The position numbers were made by a program, and so were the translations under genes. DNA of 42,948 nucleotides, from assembly GCA_964343305.1 (NCBI GenBank), contig CAYFJO010000041.1, forward strand, positions 1 through 42,948. The letters run 5' to 3'. The stretch comes from CAYFJO01 sp964343305. Lineage in GTDB: Bacteria; Planctomycetota; Planctomycetia; Pirellulales; Pirellulaceae. Below the pieces are notes generated by a model. That model saw nothing but the letters and a program-made list of their open reading frames with translations, did not search any database and was not told the origin of the DNA. Positions 30,889 through 40,302 of this stretch are shown piece by piece (positions within the stretch are counted from its first letter, which is position 1; every line of letters starts with the position of its first letter).

Positions 30889-32205
30889 TTAGTTCTCCCG
30901 AGAATCTTTACCTCCACGAATTCGGAATCGTCTTGCGATTTCGCGAATCCCAACAGCAGCCAGCAAGCAAACGACTGGGATGAGCGGCGCACGCATGCGC
31001 ATGTTGCTCCAGTAAAGTGTGTGGACGGCGGTAATGGACAAGCAAAGCAGGATCGCCCATAGCCATGGAGTTTGGGCCGCGCGATGGCCAAGCGAAACGA
31101 TGCCCACGACCGCGATCAGATAGATCGCCATGTACCAACCTGCAACGAGATAGCGTTGCGAGTCGCTTCGAGGCAAGTTTTGATCTGTTAGTTGATACGG
31201 CAACGGATTCCAGAGCCGTCCCATCCGCACAAAACATGAAACGACGAACGCCCGTGGCGACGCTTCGATCGCCGCGAGTGCCAAACCATACGCTTGCGCG
31301 TCTCGATCGACTTCGCTTCCGCGGGCTTCTCGCTGCCAGAACTGTTCGAACTCGCGATGGTCCCAGGCGACTCCCCATTTTCCTTGGTCGATGTACTCGT
31401 AGAAGTAGCGATTGTTTCCCAACAACAGCGTGTATCCGCCGTGAGTCGTGGCGAAGACGGGGCGATTGAATTGTCGATAATTGCGGTAGGTCCACGGACC
31501 GAGCACGGCACAATGTGTGCAAATGAAGATGGCTAAAGCGCCGATTCGGGTCCGCCAAGACGTTTTGAGAAAAAAGATTGCAAAGGCAGCGAACAGTGAA
31601 AGTGCCAAGAACGTCGGACGGCAAAGGATTGCCAAACCCATGCTGACGCCGGCAATCGCGGCGTTGACCATCCCAACACCGTCACTCAACCTGCGAAGCG
31701 CCAACAGTGAGACGACGGCCAGAAACGTTGCCAGCGTCTCGGTCATCACGAATGTGGAAGAGAACAACAACAGTGGATCACAGGCCACGAAAGCACCCGC
31801 GAACAAGCTTGCACTGCCCATGCCGAGCTGCCACGCCAGGGCGACCGTCAAAGCAACCGTCAATAGCCCGACGACAAAGTGTAATCTGGCCACCCAAAGG
31901 GGATGGATTCCGTGGAATTCTTCGGACCGCCCAAACAACGAGAGCACCCAAGGATAAAGAAGGGGCCGATACGCGGTCGGGGTCACTTCCCAAACGGCGC
32001 TAGCGCCGTTTGGCGTCCGATATTGTTTCGTTCCGAAAACCTGGTGCGTGACGAGTGTGTCGGCGATCGCTCGGTAAGCGTCCGGATCTTTGTCGAGGTT
32101 AATGTATCGCACCCAAAGGACACCGCCACGCATGATGACCGCCACCAACATGACCAAGGTGAACCCTGTCCAAGAGAACGGTACGTGCGGTGGAGATTCT
32201 TTCAC
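30889..32205 (-). CDS. GT-C fold membrane glycosyltransferase (PMT/ArnT-like, family 39 type)
   Basis: The 438-residue protein has about ten membrane helices. The first is FTLVMLVAVIMRGGVLWVRY; an extra-cytoplasmic loop follows with DKDPDAYRAIADTL, whose Asp-Pro-Asp matches the acidic residue pair near the start of GT-C enzymes, then AYRPLLYPWVLSLFG. Further helices (LLTVALTVALAWQLG, FVMTETLATFLAVVSLLAL, LAILCRPTFLALSLFAAFAIFFL) and LGPWTYRNYRQFNRPVFATTHGGYTLLLGNN follow the pattern of dolichyl/undecaprenyl-phosphate sugar transferases. It would move a sugar from a polyprenyl carrier to a protein or lipid outside the inner membrane. The acceptor cannot be predicted. It is divergent from the RND exporter gene, with a palindromic repeat between them. 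Confidence 0.82.
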   Translation of the reverse strand: MKESPPHVPFSWTGFTLVMLVAVIMRGGVLWVRYINLDKDPDAYRAIADTLVTHQVFGTKQYRTPNGASAVWEVTPTAYRPLLYPWVLSLFGRSEEFHGIHPLWVARLHFVVGLLTVALTVALAWQLGMGSASLFAGAFVACDPLLLFSSTFVMTETLATFLAVVSLLALRRLSDGVGMVNAAIAGVSMGLAILCRPTFLALSLFAAFAIFFLKTSWRTRIGALAIFICTHCAVLGPWTYRNYRQFNRPVFATTHGGYTLLLGNNRYFYEYIDQGKWGVAWDHREFEQFWQREARGSEVDRDAQAYGLALAAIEASPRAFVVSCFVRMGRLWNPLPYQLTDQNLPRSDSQRYLVAGWYMAIYLIAVVGIVSLGHRAAQTPWLWAILLCLSITAVHTLYWSNMRMRAPLIPVVCLLAAVGIREIARRFRIRGGKDSREN

Positions 32206-32265
32206 ATCGATATCCAGATTCGAGCAGACAGTAGGTAGTGTCTTAAGTTTGTGTTGCTACGGACG

Positions 32266-32299
32266 AGACTTCCGAAGTTTTCCGAAACTTCGGAAGTCT
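32266..32299. repeat. Intergenic copy of the 15-bp-arm palindrome
   Basis: AGACTTCCGAAGTTT (32266-32280) and its exact complement (32285-32299) enclose TCCG. The arms are identical to those of the intragenic element at 18715-18747. It lies between the divergently transcribed glycosyltransferase and exporter genes, where a terminator is not expected. Confidence 0.88.
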
Positions 32300-32414
32300 G
32301 CAACTCAGAATTAGGACACTTCAGACAATAACCCGCATTGTAGCAACGAACCGGCATTTGGTACGCTCAAGGGGCAGGCTCGGAAGTCTTTCTCCTCTGT
32401 TACGAACGGATTGT

Positions 32415-35400
32415 ATGGCCAAGTTCACTCACGCGATTGCCCGCGGTTCAATTGCATTTCGTTGGCCGTTGTTGCTGTTGGCGGTCATTTTGGCGACGCT
32501 CGCCTACTATCAATCGCGGGGGCTCGATTTTGATCGCCGGATCGAAACGATGTTCGCCCCGGACGATCCATTGCTGCCGCCGTATCAAGAATTGAAAGAC
32601 ACGTTCGGTGGCAACGAAATCGTAGGACTGGTCTATCGGGACGAAGAATTGCTCAACGAGGACGGCAGCGGAATTGAGCGGCTGCGGGAAATTAGCCAGC
32701 GGCTGCAAAATGTTCCCGGCGTGCGCGATGTGTTGTCGCTGTCTGCGGTTAATCGCGTGTTGGACAAAATTCGTGCGATGGACCCTTTGCGCACTTACGA
32801 CAAATTGTGTGTCGTCGATCCGAACAGCACGTTGGGGCGGAACTACCGTGGTCTGTTTGTTAAATACACTCATGGTACGGATAACAAAACCGTGGCCGCG
32901 GTCTCTATGTTGTATCCCGAGCGGGATTCCAACGCGCGAGCCGCGACGATTGAGCAACTCCGCGCCATCGCTTCGAGTCTGCCGCTGCCTGGCAACGTGA
33001 ACAATCAAACGGTGTTGCACGCGGTTAGTGTTGAGACTCTCAATCTGTTTGGATGTCCTTTGCCAATGAATTTGGCAACGACTGCTCAGTTGCTTAACGG
33101 CAACCATCTTGGATTTCAAAACGTCGCGCTGCCGTTGGACGGTTTGATCGTGGGCGAACCGGCCATGGTCGTCGACGGATTTCGTTACGTCGAAGAAGAC
33201 GGCTGGCGATTGGGATGGGCGACGTCGATCTTGCTCGCCGTGACCATTATCCTTTGCTTTCGCAACTTGCGTTGGGTGGTGATTCCGCTGGTCGTTGTTC
33301 AGTTCGCGGTGTTGATGACCAAAGCCGTTTTGGTGGTATCGAGTTTTCAACTCAGCATGGTCAGTTCCATGCTTACGTCGATCGTCACCGTGACCGGCAT
33401 TGCGACGGTCATACACATTACTATTCGGTTTCGCGAATTCCGCGAACGAGGTTTGCCACCCCGCGAAGCACTGGGCGACACAATCACGCTGTTGTGCGTG
33501 CCAGTGTTTTGGACGTGCCTGACGACCGCAGCGGGTTTTGGATCGCTGTTGGTCGCCAAGGTAGGACCGGTTCAGGACTTTGGCCTGATGCTTGCGATCG
33601 GGTCGTTGTTCGTCTTGTTTAGCGTCGTTCTCGTGGTGCCTGGGCTCGTGTTGATGGGCTCGTTTGGCCTCGATCCCAAAACGGCTTGGGGTGAGAAGAT
33701 CCTCGATCGCCAATTGCATCGGATTGTTTCTCGCGTGGAAAAGTCGCCATTGCTCGTCGGCGGGTTGATCTTGCTTGTCGTCGCACTGACGGTCAGCGGC
33801 ATGTCTCGGCTGGACGTGGAGTCGGACTTCACGAGGAATTTCCGCGCCGACACGCCGATCGTCACATCGTATGAATACGTCGAAGAGAATCTTGGCGGCG
33901 CGGGCGTTTGGGACATCATTTTGCCCACGCCCAAAACCAAAGACAACTCTTCACTGACCGACGACTATTTGGATCGAATGCGGAGATTAGAAACACGTCT
34001 GCGTGATTTTCCGCATATTCCCGTCACGGATGAGAGTGAATTGCCGAAAGGTTGGCAACGATACGACCGTGCTTCTTCGCGGTTTTCGGCGGCGTTTCCT
34101 GTGGAACCAAAGTACGTGTCGTGGCGTGACAAGAGAGGGCTGGTGACGAGCCAGTATCAATCGACCCCAACAAAGACATCGCTGATCTATTCGGTAGTGT
34201 ACAAGCAACTCGTTCCCGCTGACGTCGCGGCCGACCCGGATGCGATCATCGAAAAGGTGGTCGAGCGATTCGCGAAGTTAACCAAAGAGCGAAATGAGTC
34301 GACGATCGACGGTCGATCCGCCGTCGAACTTGTTTTCGAATACGACAACAAAGGAGCCAAATGGATCTCCAAGAGTTGGTATCTTCTCAATGGACCCGCG
34401 CTGTACCAAATCTCGGTCGCCGCGCCGGTCGATGAGCAGAAGCAAGCGGCGTACGATCTCTTTCGCGAATCGATTCATTTTGTCGAACCGGCACTGACCA
34501 AGGTCGTCAGCGTTGCCGATGCCGACGAAGCGACGAAAGTCAATTCGCTATTGACCTACATGGGTGCCCGCGTGCGCCTCGGCAAAATGCGAGACGAACT
34601 GCCGATGTTTTACGCTTCCATGATCAACTCTGTCGGCTGGGAAGTTTACTCGGAGTTCTTCGCCAGCACGGCGATGATGGCCTGCAATCAAGCGATCGGT
34701 TTGCCGGTTCCGGTAACGGCTGCGGCGAGCGAAGTTCTGTTGAACGAGCTACACGGCGCTCACAATCAACTTGGGCCGAAGCACGGGTTGTTGCGCATCA
34801 TGCTCCGGGCCCGCGAGCGGCAATCGGCGACGAAAAAGCTGGCGGTCATCGAACAAGTCAAACACATCGTTGCCGACGAACTAGCCAGTGACGAATGGCA
34901 AGAGTCGTTTGTTGCCATGGTCAACGGTCAAGAGTATTTACAGAATCTCAAAGAGAGCGTTTCGGAAGAAGAATGGAGCAATCTATTGGAATCGCTTCGC
35001 TCCGATCCATCTGAGTCAAAGAGTGAGTCGGCTCCGGAAAACTGGGATCAAATTGTTGCGGACGTCCGCGACCACGTGGGCAAGGCCGAAGTGACAGGTT
35101 TCTTTGTGCTGTTGACCAATCTGATTAAGAGCATGATCCGCGACCAATGGGTTTGCTTTGGCGTGGCGACGGCGACAATCGCGGTGATGATGCTGATTGC
35201 GTTTCGAAGTCTCTTGCTCGCCCTGATTGCTCTCGTTCCCAACGCCCTGCCAATTGTGATGGTCTTCGGCCTGATGGGCTGGCTGGGCGAGTACTATGAC
35301 CACATCAAGATCAACATGGGTGCCGCAATGATCGCCGCTGTTTCCATGGGACTGTCTGTCGACAGCTCGATCCACTACATCATTTCGTTCCAGCGCGAGC

Positions 35401-35636
35401 GCCGCGTCGGCAAAAGCGTTCACGATTCGTTGGCCGAAGTGCAACAGACTGTGGGCCGAGCGGTCGTCTTCTCGACGTTGGCATTAATCGTCGGCTTCTC
35501 CATCCTGTGCGTGAGCAATTTTGTGCCGACGATTTACTTCGGCGTGCTAGTCAGCCTCTCGATGTTGGGCGGACTGTTTGGCAATTTGGTCGTGTTGCCG
35601 CTGTTATTACGACTGACCATCTGGGAACGAAGTTGA
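32415..35636 (+). CDS. RND/MMPL superfamily exporter with extra periplasmic domain
   Basis: From ATG 32415 the protein has 1073 residues and the two-half RND layout. One helix near the N-terminus (FRWPLLLLAVILATLAYYQSR) precedes a first periplasmic domain (DDPLLPPYQELKDTFGGNE). Five clustered helices follow from about residue 270, then a second periplasmic domain of nearly 400 residues, and the last five or six helices (GVATATIAVMMLIAFRSLLL to VVLPLLLRL). The sterol-sensing-like segments GDTITLLCVPVFWTCLTTAAGFGSLL and AAVSMGLSVDSSIHYIISFQRE carry the acidic residues used for proton coupling. The second periplasmic loop holds an added soluble module near residues 555-705 (FSAAFPVEPKYVS, then ISKSWYLLNGPALYQISV), of a kind seen in small lipid- or protein-binding domains. 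It likely exports lipids or hydrophobic compounds. An upstream TTG at 32358 is rejected. Confidence 0.88.
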   Translation: MAKFTHAIARGSIAFRWPLLLLAVILATLAYYQSRGLDFDRRIETMFAPDDPLLPPYQELKDTFGGNEIVGLVYRDEELLNEDGSGIERLREISQRLQNVPGVRDVLSLSAVNRVLDKIRAMDPLRTYDKLCVVDPNSTLGRNYRGLFVKYTHGTDNKTVAAVSMLYPERDSNARAATIEQLRAIASSLPLPGNVNNQTVLHAVSVETLNLFGCPLPMNLATTAQLLNGNHLGFQNVALPLDGLIVGEPAMVVDGFRYVEEDGWRLGWATSILLAVTIILCFRNLRWVVIPLVVVQFAVLMTKAVLVVSSFQLSMVSSMLTSIVTVTGIATVIHITIRFREFRERGLPPREALGDTITLLCVPVFWTCLTTAAGFGSLLVAKVGPVQDFGLMLAIGSLFVLFSVVLVVPGLVLMGSFGLDPKTAWGEKILDRQLHRIVSRVEKSPLLVGGLILLVVALTVSGMSRLDVESDFTRNFRADTPIVTSYEYVEENLGGAGVWDIILPTPKTKDNSSLTDDYLDRMRRLETRLRDFPHIPVTDESELPKGWQRYDRASSRFSAAFPVEPKYVSWRDKRGLVTSQYQSTPTKTSLIYSVVYKQLVPADVAADPDAIIEKVVERFAKLTKERNESTIDGRSAVELVFEYDNKGAKWISKSWYLLNGPALYQISVAAPVDEQKQAAYDLFRESIHFVEPALTKVVSVADADEATKVNSLLTYMGARVRLGKMRDELPMFYASMINSVGWEVYSEFFASTAMMACNQAIGLPVPVTAAASEVLLNELHGAHNQLGPKHGLLRIMLRARERQSATKKLAVIEQVKHIVADELASDEWQESFVAMVNGQEYLQNLKESVSEEEWSNLLESLRSDPSESKSESAPENWDQIVADVRDHVGKAEVTGFFVLLTNLIKSMIRDQWVCFGVATATIAVMMLIAFRSLLLALIALVPNALPIVMVFGLMGWLGEYYDHIKINMGAAMIAAVSMGLSVDSSIHYIISFQRERRVGKSVHDSLAEVQQTVGRAVVFSTLALIVGFSILCVSNFVPTIYFGVLVSLSMLGGLFGNLVVLPLLLRLTIWERS

Positions 35637-35641
35637 AGTAG

Positions 35642-35668
35642 GCCGGAACAGGCATGTGCGGTTCCGGC
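35642..35668. repeat. Palindromic repeat GCCGGAAC/GTTCCGGC, copy 1
   Basis: Eight-base arms at 35642-35649 and 35661-35668 enclose 11 bases, just after the exporter stop. The same arms with the same spacing occur at 37824-37850, which marks a repeat family rather than a gene-specific terminator. Confidence 0.75.
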
Positions 35669-35757
35669 AGTACGCACGGTGACCTTCCGCCGACTTGGTC
35701 GCGCCATTGACGGGACTGCTTACGACTTCGAACGTAACGTACTATATCCTCGAACGG

Positions 35758-36123
35758 CTAAGCCTCATCCTTTCCGTTGCGCTCAAATTGATCTAAGTAC
35801 TCATGAAGTTGCTTCTTGAGACTCCTTGAGATTGGATAAGAATCGATCGACTTTCGGATTTCACCAACCGTCCTACCCTTTTTCTTTAGTCCATCAACAA
35901 CACGACGTGCGATCGCTTCAGAACCGTATCGAGCAATAGCATCACTGACAAGAACCATGACAGCCAGCAGTCCGAGACCGCCGAGCATTCCAAGTGGACC
36001 TCCAAGAGTAGCGAGTCCGGTTACGATTGCCGCCCCACCAGCCCAACCAGTGGTGGCCATTGCTCCCAAAAGTACAAGTCCAGGGACGCCAAGAGCCACC
36101 AACTTCGAAACAACTTTGTCCAT
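35758..36123 (-). CDS. Small Gly/Ala-rich membrane protein of unknown function
   Basis: From ATG 36123 (GGGGA seven bases upstream) the protein has 121 residues. The first 70 are a continuous hydrophobic, glycine-rich region (VPGLVLLGAMATTGWAGGAA, LATLGGPLGMLGGLGLLAVM) able to form two or three membrane helices. The rest is a charged helical tail (GLKKKGRTVGEIRKSIDSYP, then SLKKQLHEYLDQFE). The same hydrophobic/charged arrangement occurs in small uncharacterised bacterial proteins and is reminiscent of pore-forming peptides, but I cannot assign a function. It lies about 220 bases downstream of the VRR-NUC gene on the same strand, with a strong palindrome between. A TTG start at 36144 is less likely. 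Confidence 0.7.
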   Translation of the reverse strand: MDKVVSKLVALGVPGLVLLGAMATTGWAGGAAIVTGLATLGGPLGMLGGLGLLAVMVLVSDAIARYGSEAIARRVVDGLKKKGRTVGEIRKSIDSYPISRSLKKQLHEYLDQFERNGKDEA

Positions 36124-36250
36124 TGCTTTATCCCCAAAAATCAAGTGATGTGTGAGTCCACATCTTACTGCGATGACTTCGCGGTTCGCAATATACTTGC
36201 AGCAAGTTCACTCGCGGGCATGCGAAGCGATCGGCCGTGCGCAAACGAAT

Positions 36251-36296
36251 AAACGGGGTCGGGTCTCATTCTAAAAAACGAGACCCGATCCCGTTT
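36251..36296. repeat. Intergenic palindromic repeat, 20-bp arms
   Basis: Segments 36251-36270 and 36277-36296 are inverted copies with two mismatches around a six-base loop; cores GGTCGGGTCTC and GAGACCCGATC. It lies after the VRR-NUC stop on the minus strand and before the small membrane-protein gene, so it might end the nuclease transcript. Near-identical hairpins are common in planctomycete intergenic DNA from memory. Confidence 0.85.
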
Positions 36297-36344
36297 CTTC
36301 GCTCTGGAGTGAATCTGATTGAATCTGATTGCCAATCCGACCTG

Positions 36345-37761
36345 TCAGTCTTTTTCTAGGACACTGACAAGAATATACGGCAAATGAATCGTGTTGCTAT
36401 TATTGTAGATCCAATCCAACTGGCTGTCGTGCAATTCGTCGTTTGATGACTTGACTTCCGCAAAGAAGAATTCAGGTTTTTTGTGGACGAACAGATCCGG
36501 CCAACCGTGGGTGAGTCCAATAGAAGTCACGAAGGCCCTCGCTCGCATCTCTCCATTCGTCGTAGAGTTTCGGAAGTTCATTTCCGCGACGGAGAAGCCC
36601 ATCTAGATGCTCATCTATTTGTCTTGCCCGTCTTGCCGCGTAGGATGGTTTTCCAAAATCGTCTGAAATCAAGATTGCGACCTCAGACGGGCGTCTTCCA
36701 GCGACCCAATCTGCCGTACTGGCTTTTCTAACCAATTGAACGCGTGGATCACTACGATCATGAATAAGCGGCCACATGAGTACACAGAAAAGAGCAACAA
36801 TCGGGGCATTCTCGAAATATGTTGCCGTGTATCCTCCCCTCTCAAAATATTGCCATACAAATTCCTCGATTCCCATTGTTTCGCCGTCGTGCGACACTTC
36901 AACTCGACGCCCTCTCTTCCTCGCATGGTAACGTGCTGACAGCTCTAGCGTCTCTATCTGAACTTTCTTGAAAAAGTCTCCATCTTGGAGTCGCTTACGT
37001 TGTTTGGTGAGTCTTTGCACCAATCCCCTGTCTAATGTTTCTCGTGCCAATTCTTCGAAATGTTTCAATATCTGACGTTCCTGGTGAACACCGAGTTGTA
37101 GCTCAATTTCAGCTCTTTCATCGCTGTCCTGGCCCGGTTTAACGTCAACAATATCGAGGACTTCGCGTGGACACACATTCGGTAAGATGCCGCTTCGTGC
37201 GGTCGCGAACGTAAATACTCCTAGCTGATACATTCGCTTCTTCAAGTACCAGCCAAAGGACTGCATCAACTTGCTACCGTACTGTTCGCGGCAGTAACGA
37301 TATGTCGGCACAGCTTTGTTGCATTCGTGGCAGACTCCATCTTCAAAGTATAAGCTTCTCAAGACGTCTCGGGTATTCGGGACACTCTCGGCAATCAACC
37401 GGTGGAGCACCCTTGTCGGAAACTCCTTCGAATCGATCACGTGCGATCTCGCGGTCCCATGTTCAAACTCTTTGCGTTGCAGCGCTCGGTATTGAATGTA
37501 GTTTTCAATCGCGGTGCGAGCACATGAGCAAAAGGCAACGGAACCGTCAATCGTTTTCGAGAAGCCAATAAAGGCACCGTACAGACTGGGATAGAATACG
37601 AAGGGAAGCGGAAGTTCCTCCCTTACAATAACGTCTTCAGATGCAGCTACCCGAGGGCGTTCACTCGCATCGATGCTAATCGTCGACTTGTGCGTCGCGA
37701 TTGTTGGCCGAGAAATTCTTGACTGCCTTAACCCAAACAACCGCCGCAGCAAATGGAACAT
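36345..37761 (-). CDS. VRR-NUC nuclease with Cys-rich N-terminal region (apparent frameshift)
   Basis: Two overlapping ORFs make one interrupted gene of about 470 residues. The long part (37761 to about 36530) has a Cys-rich section (FCSCARTAIENY, then CHECNKAVPTYRYCREQYG, a likely zinc site) and a helical middle. It then has MGIEEFVWQYFERGGYTATYFENAPIVALFCVLMWPLI, which resembles the segment before the nuclease in FAN1-type proteins. The reading then goes off frame (EGLRDFYWTHPRL), while a second frame supplies the nuclease core: GWPDLFVHKKPEFFFAEVKSSNDELHDSQLDWI, i.e. the PDL...EVK...Q signature of VRR-NUC. A one-base shift near 36525-36550 joins them. The start ATG 37761 is preferred to a TTG at 37788. 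VRR-NUC enzymes cut branched DNA in repair and occur in phage and defence systems. The role of this combination is unknown. Break: decay or sequence error. Confidence 0.72.
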
Positions 37762-37823
37762 TTTCACAAATCTCTCATAAAGAGACAAGAAGCACGGGCA
37801 TTATTTGTTGGGAACGCGTGATG

Positions 37824-37850
37824 CCGGAACTGCGCAAGCTTGTTCCGGCC
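37824..37850. repeat. Palindromic repeat GCCGGAAC/GTTCCGGC, copy 2
   Basis: Eight-base arms at 37824-37831 and 37843-37850 enclose 11 bases. Arms and spacing match the copy at 35642-35668. It lies in the 112-base gap between the DUF4159 gene's end and the VRR-NUC gene's start. Confidence 0.78.
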
Positions 37851-37873
37851 TTCAATACTCCAAGACTACAAAT

Positions 37874-40264
37874 CTACTGCTGCAACGCGAACAACAAGAT
37901 GTTCAAACCAATCTTTGCCGCGTCTTCCTTGATGTACCCTTTGCACTCCAGCGACGCGCTGTTCTCCATCGCGCAACTGATGTCGTAGGGCGAAAAGATC
38001 ACTGCCAGCCGCTCGTCAACTTTGAGTCCTTGCAGGTACGGCACCGTTTTGCTGAGTTTCGTCGCCAAAGCTTCGGAATCACCCGCCGTGCTGGGAGTTC
38101 GCAACGTGACATTGCGGATGTTGTAGCCACGATACTCGGACGTGAAGATTGGATGATCGGCCGGCATGCGCAGCAGCTTCGCATCCGGGAAGATCGCTTG
38201 CATTTCCAATCGGAACGACTCGGCAAACTGGGGACTGGCGCAGATCGCGTCGCCAAAGATGAAACCGCCTCGTTTGATATAGGCGGCGATCGCTTTGCGT
38301 TGCGTCGCTGTGAAGCGAAACTCACGGCGGCCGTGGATGAACAAGATCGGGTATTCGAACATTGCCACATCGTCGGGCGAAATCAATCGTGTCCGCAAGC
38401 TGATCGTCTCGTTCATGTCGAGGTCGTTGCGGGCGACGTTGAGCAAATTGGCCAGGGCGTTGGGAGCGTCGTTGCCGCCGCCGTTGTGGTTGATCTTGGC
38501 GACGTTCAGCGTGCCACGCTTGCGGTCTTTGTCGAGACCCGTGCTGGAAATCACTTTGGGCCTTTCCAATTTGGCTTTCACTTCGCGGTTCGTTGCATAC
38601 GCCAAAACGTTCTGGCCCAGCGCGACACATTCGTCGATCGTTTTTTGAATCGGTTCCGGGTATTCCTTGCCGATTCCAACCGGTTTCAAATCCCAGTAGC
38701 ACGACAACGTGCTGGGACAAAGCACGACGCTCGTGCGGCAGCAAGCATCTAGCCCTTCCAACACACGTCCGTCGACCGATGGAAACACTCGCTGCTCGGC
38801 GTAGTAAATGGGGTGCGTATCTTCCAGCTTGCGCCATTGGCTGCTTCGAAAAAGCTCGGCCATCAATGCGATGAACGACTCGCGAAATCCTTCGTCACGA
38901 CACGTCGCGCCATCACAAGCTTCGGCAAAGATGAAGCCGCCTTGATTGATGTACTCCTTGAGCGTTTCCTTTTGCTTGGGACGCAGATCGAGTTTTTTGC
39001 GGCCGCTAATGAACAACACCGGCGTCTCTAGCAAGTCGTTGACCGTCGCAGCTCGCGCCTCGATCGTTTGCCAGGTGAGCCTCTGTTTCCAACGCCGTTC
39101 GAGACTCTGTGCAAGATTGTGAACGCCGCGGCGATGCAAATTCCATTCGCGGTCATTCGTGTATTTGTACTTCGACATCACGACGGGGCGACGGCCTTTC
39201 GACAAGAACAGCAACGCGAACGCGGTCGCGATGCGCGGATCACGTTCGCCGTAGCCCACGTTTTGAAACTTGCCGGTCAGCGGGTCCTGCATTTCGGCGC
39301 CGGCCAGGTAGGCGGCGATCTCACGATACCAATCGCGCCGCTTGCCCTTGGCGTTGACAAAGAACCGCTGGCCAGACAACCGTCCGACGCGTTCCAGGCC
39401 ATAGTAGTAATACAGCCGGTGCGTGTTGCCCAGCGTCGCTTGAAACTCCGCGGGCACTGGATTCTGAATCGCATCAAACTTGCGACCCATCCAATCCAAC
39501 GCCATGTCCAGCCGATCCATGCGGGCACCCTCGCCGCAACATTGAACGTTGCCATCTTTGACTACCGCGTCTTGGTTGAACTTGTCGAGCTTTTCCATCG
39601 TGATGATCAGAGATGAAATTCCGGCGCAAGTCATGCTTCCCGTCGGCGGATGTCCTTCGACGTAGCCGAACGATCCGTCCGCCGCATTTTGACACCGCAA
39701 CCAATAACTGAGCGCGTCTTCCCAAGTTGATTTGCGAACGGCGATGCCGGCCTGGCTGGCTTCGTGGAGCGCGAGCAATGCGAATTGCGTATTCGAGTTG
39801 TCACCCTTTCCATCACGATCGGAGTAAGTCCACGAGCCGTGCCGCCGATCGCTCAAACGAGTAATCTGTGCACTTTCGAGCCAGCGGACATTGTCGCGGA
39901 TCAGCGGAATGTCGCGCTTCTCGCCCAGTGCACAAAACACCATCGTCTGCAACGAAGTGGCATAAGTCATCTTGGGTTCGAGCGACCGCAAATGTTCGAC
40001 TGCTCGCACAATCGACGGGTGATCTTTGGACACACCCGCTTCGAGCAAAGCCAACGTACAAAGCGCCGTCACTCCGCCGGGCTGCCCTTGGTGTTCCGGC
40101 CAGTTGCCTTTCGTTTTGCTTTGTTGGCTAATCAGATACTCACTGGCCAGGCGAATCGAATCGCGAACTTGCCCAGCCGTGATACTTGGCGGTTCGGCCC
40201 TGTTCATCGAGCACGAAAGTGTCGCCAAAGTTCCCATGACCAGCGCGATGAATCGACGATTCAC
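37874..40264 (-). CDS. Exported DUF4159 protein with prenyltransferase/squalene-cyclase-like helical repeats
   Basis: From the GTG at 40264 the product has 796 residues. The start is chosen because GGAGG lies seven bases upstream and a signal peptide follows at once (VNRRFIALVMGTLATLSCS). Residues about 25-370 contain alpha-alpha repeats with the 'G.W....GQPGGVTALCTLALLEAG' and 'CQNAADGSFGY' patterns of terpenoid-cyclase/prenyltransferase-type toroids. Two DUF4159-like segments follow (TPVLFISGRKKLDL... EYINQGGFIFAEACDGATC, then YPILFIHGRREFRF... AYIKRGGFIFGDAICASPQF), each with the 'GGF.F.D' core of this class I glutamine-amidotransferase-like fold. This architecture is common in planctomycetes, often near MoxR/vWA genes, which are absent here. 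The function is unknown. It is divergent from the UDP-glucose dehydrogenase gene. Confidence 0.85.
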   Translation of the reverse strand: MNRRFIALVMGTLATLSCSMNRAEPPSITAGQVRDSIRLASEYLISQQSKTKGNWPEHQGQPGGVTALCTLALLEAGVSKDHPSIVRAVEHLRSLEPKMTYATSLQTMVFCALGEKRDIPLIRDNVRWLESAQITRLSDRRHGSWTYSDRDGKGDNSNTQFALLALHEASQAGIAVRKSTWEDALSYWLRCQNAADGSFGYVEGHPPTGSMTCAGISSLIITMEKLDKFNQDAVVKDGNVQCCGEGARMDRLDMALDWMGRKFDAIQNPVPAEFQATLGNTHRLYYYYGLERVGRLSGQRFFVNAKGKRRDWYREIAAYLAGAEMQDPLTGKFQNVGYGERDPRIATAFALLFLSKGRRPVVMSKYKYTNDREWNLHRRGVHNLAQSLERRWKQRLTWQTIEARAATVNDLLETPVLFISGRKKLDLRPKQKETLKEYINQGGFIFAEACDGATCRDEGFRESFIALMAELFRSSQWRKLEDTHPIYYAEQRVFPSVDGRVLEGLDACCRTSVVLCPSTLSCYWDLKPVGIGKEYPEPIQKTIDECVALGQNVLAYATNREVKAKLERPKVISSTGLDKDRKRGTLNVAKINHNGGGNDAPNALANLLNVARNDLDMNETISLRTRLISPDDVAMFEYPILFIHGRREFRFTATQRKAIAAYIKRGGFIFGDAICASPQFAESFRLEMQAIFPDAKLLRMPADHPIFTSEYRGYNIRNVTLRTPSTAGDSEALATKLSKTVPYLQGLKVDERLAVIFSPYDISCAMENSASLECKGYIKEDAAKIGLNILLFALQQ

Positions 40265-40302
40265 TTTTTGTTCCTCCGCAAACGTTTCCCCTTGCCTCAA
40301 AT

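Noticed and set aside
32266..32299. Rho-independent terminator
   Set aside because: The hairpin lies between two divergently transcribed gene starts, has no T-run, and its arms recur inside a coding sequence.
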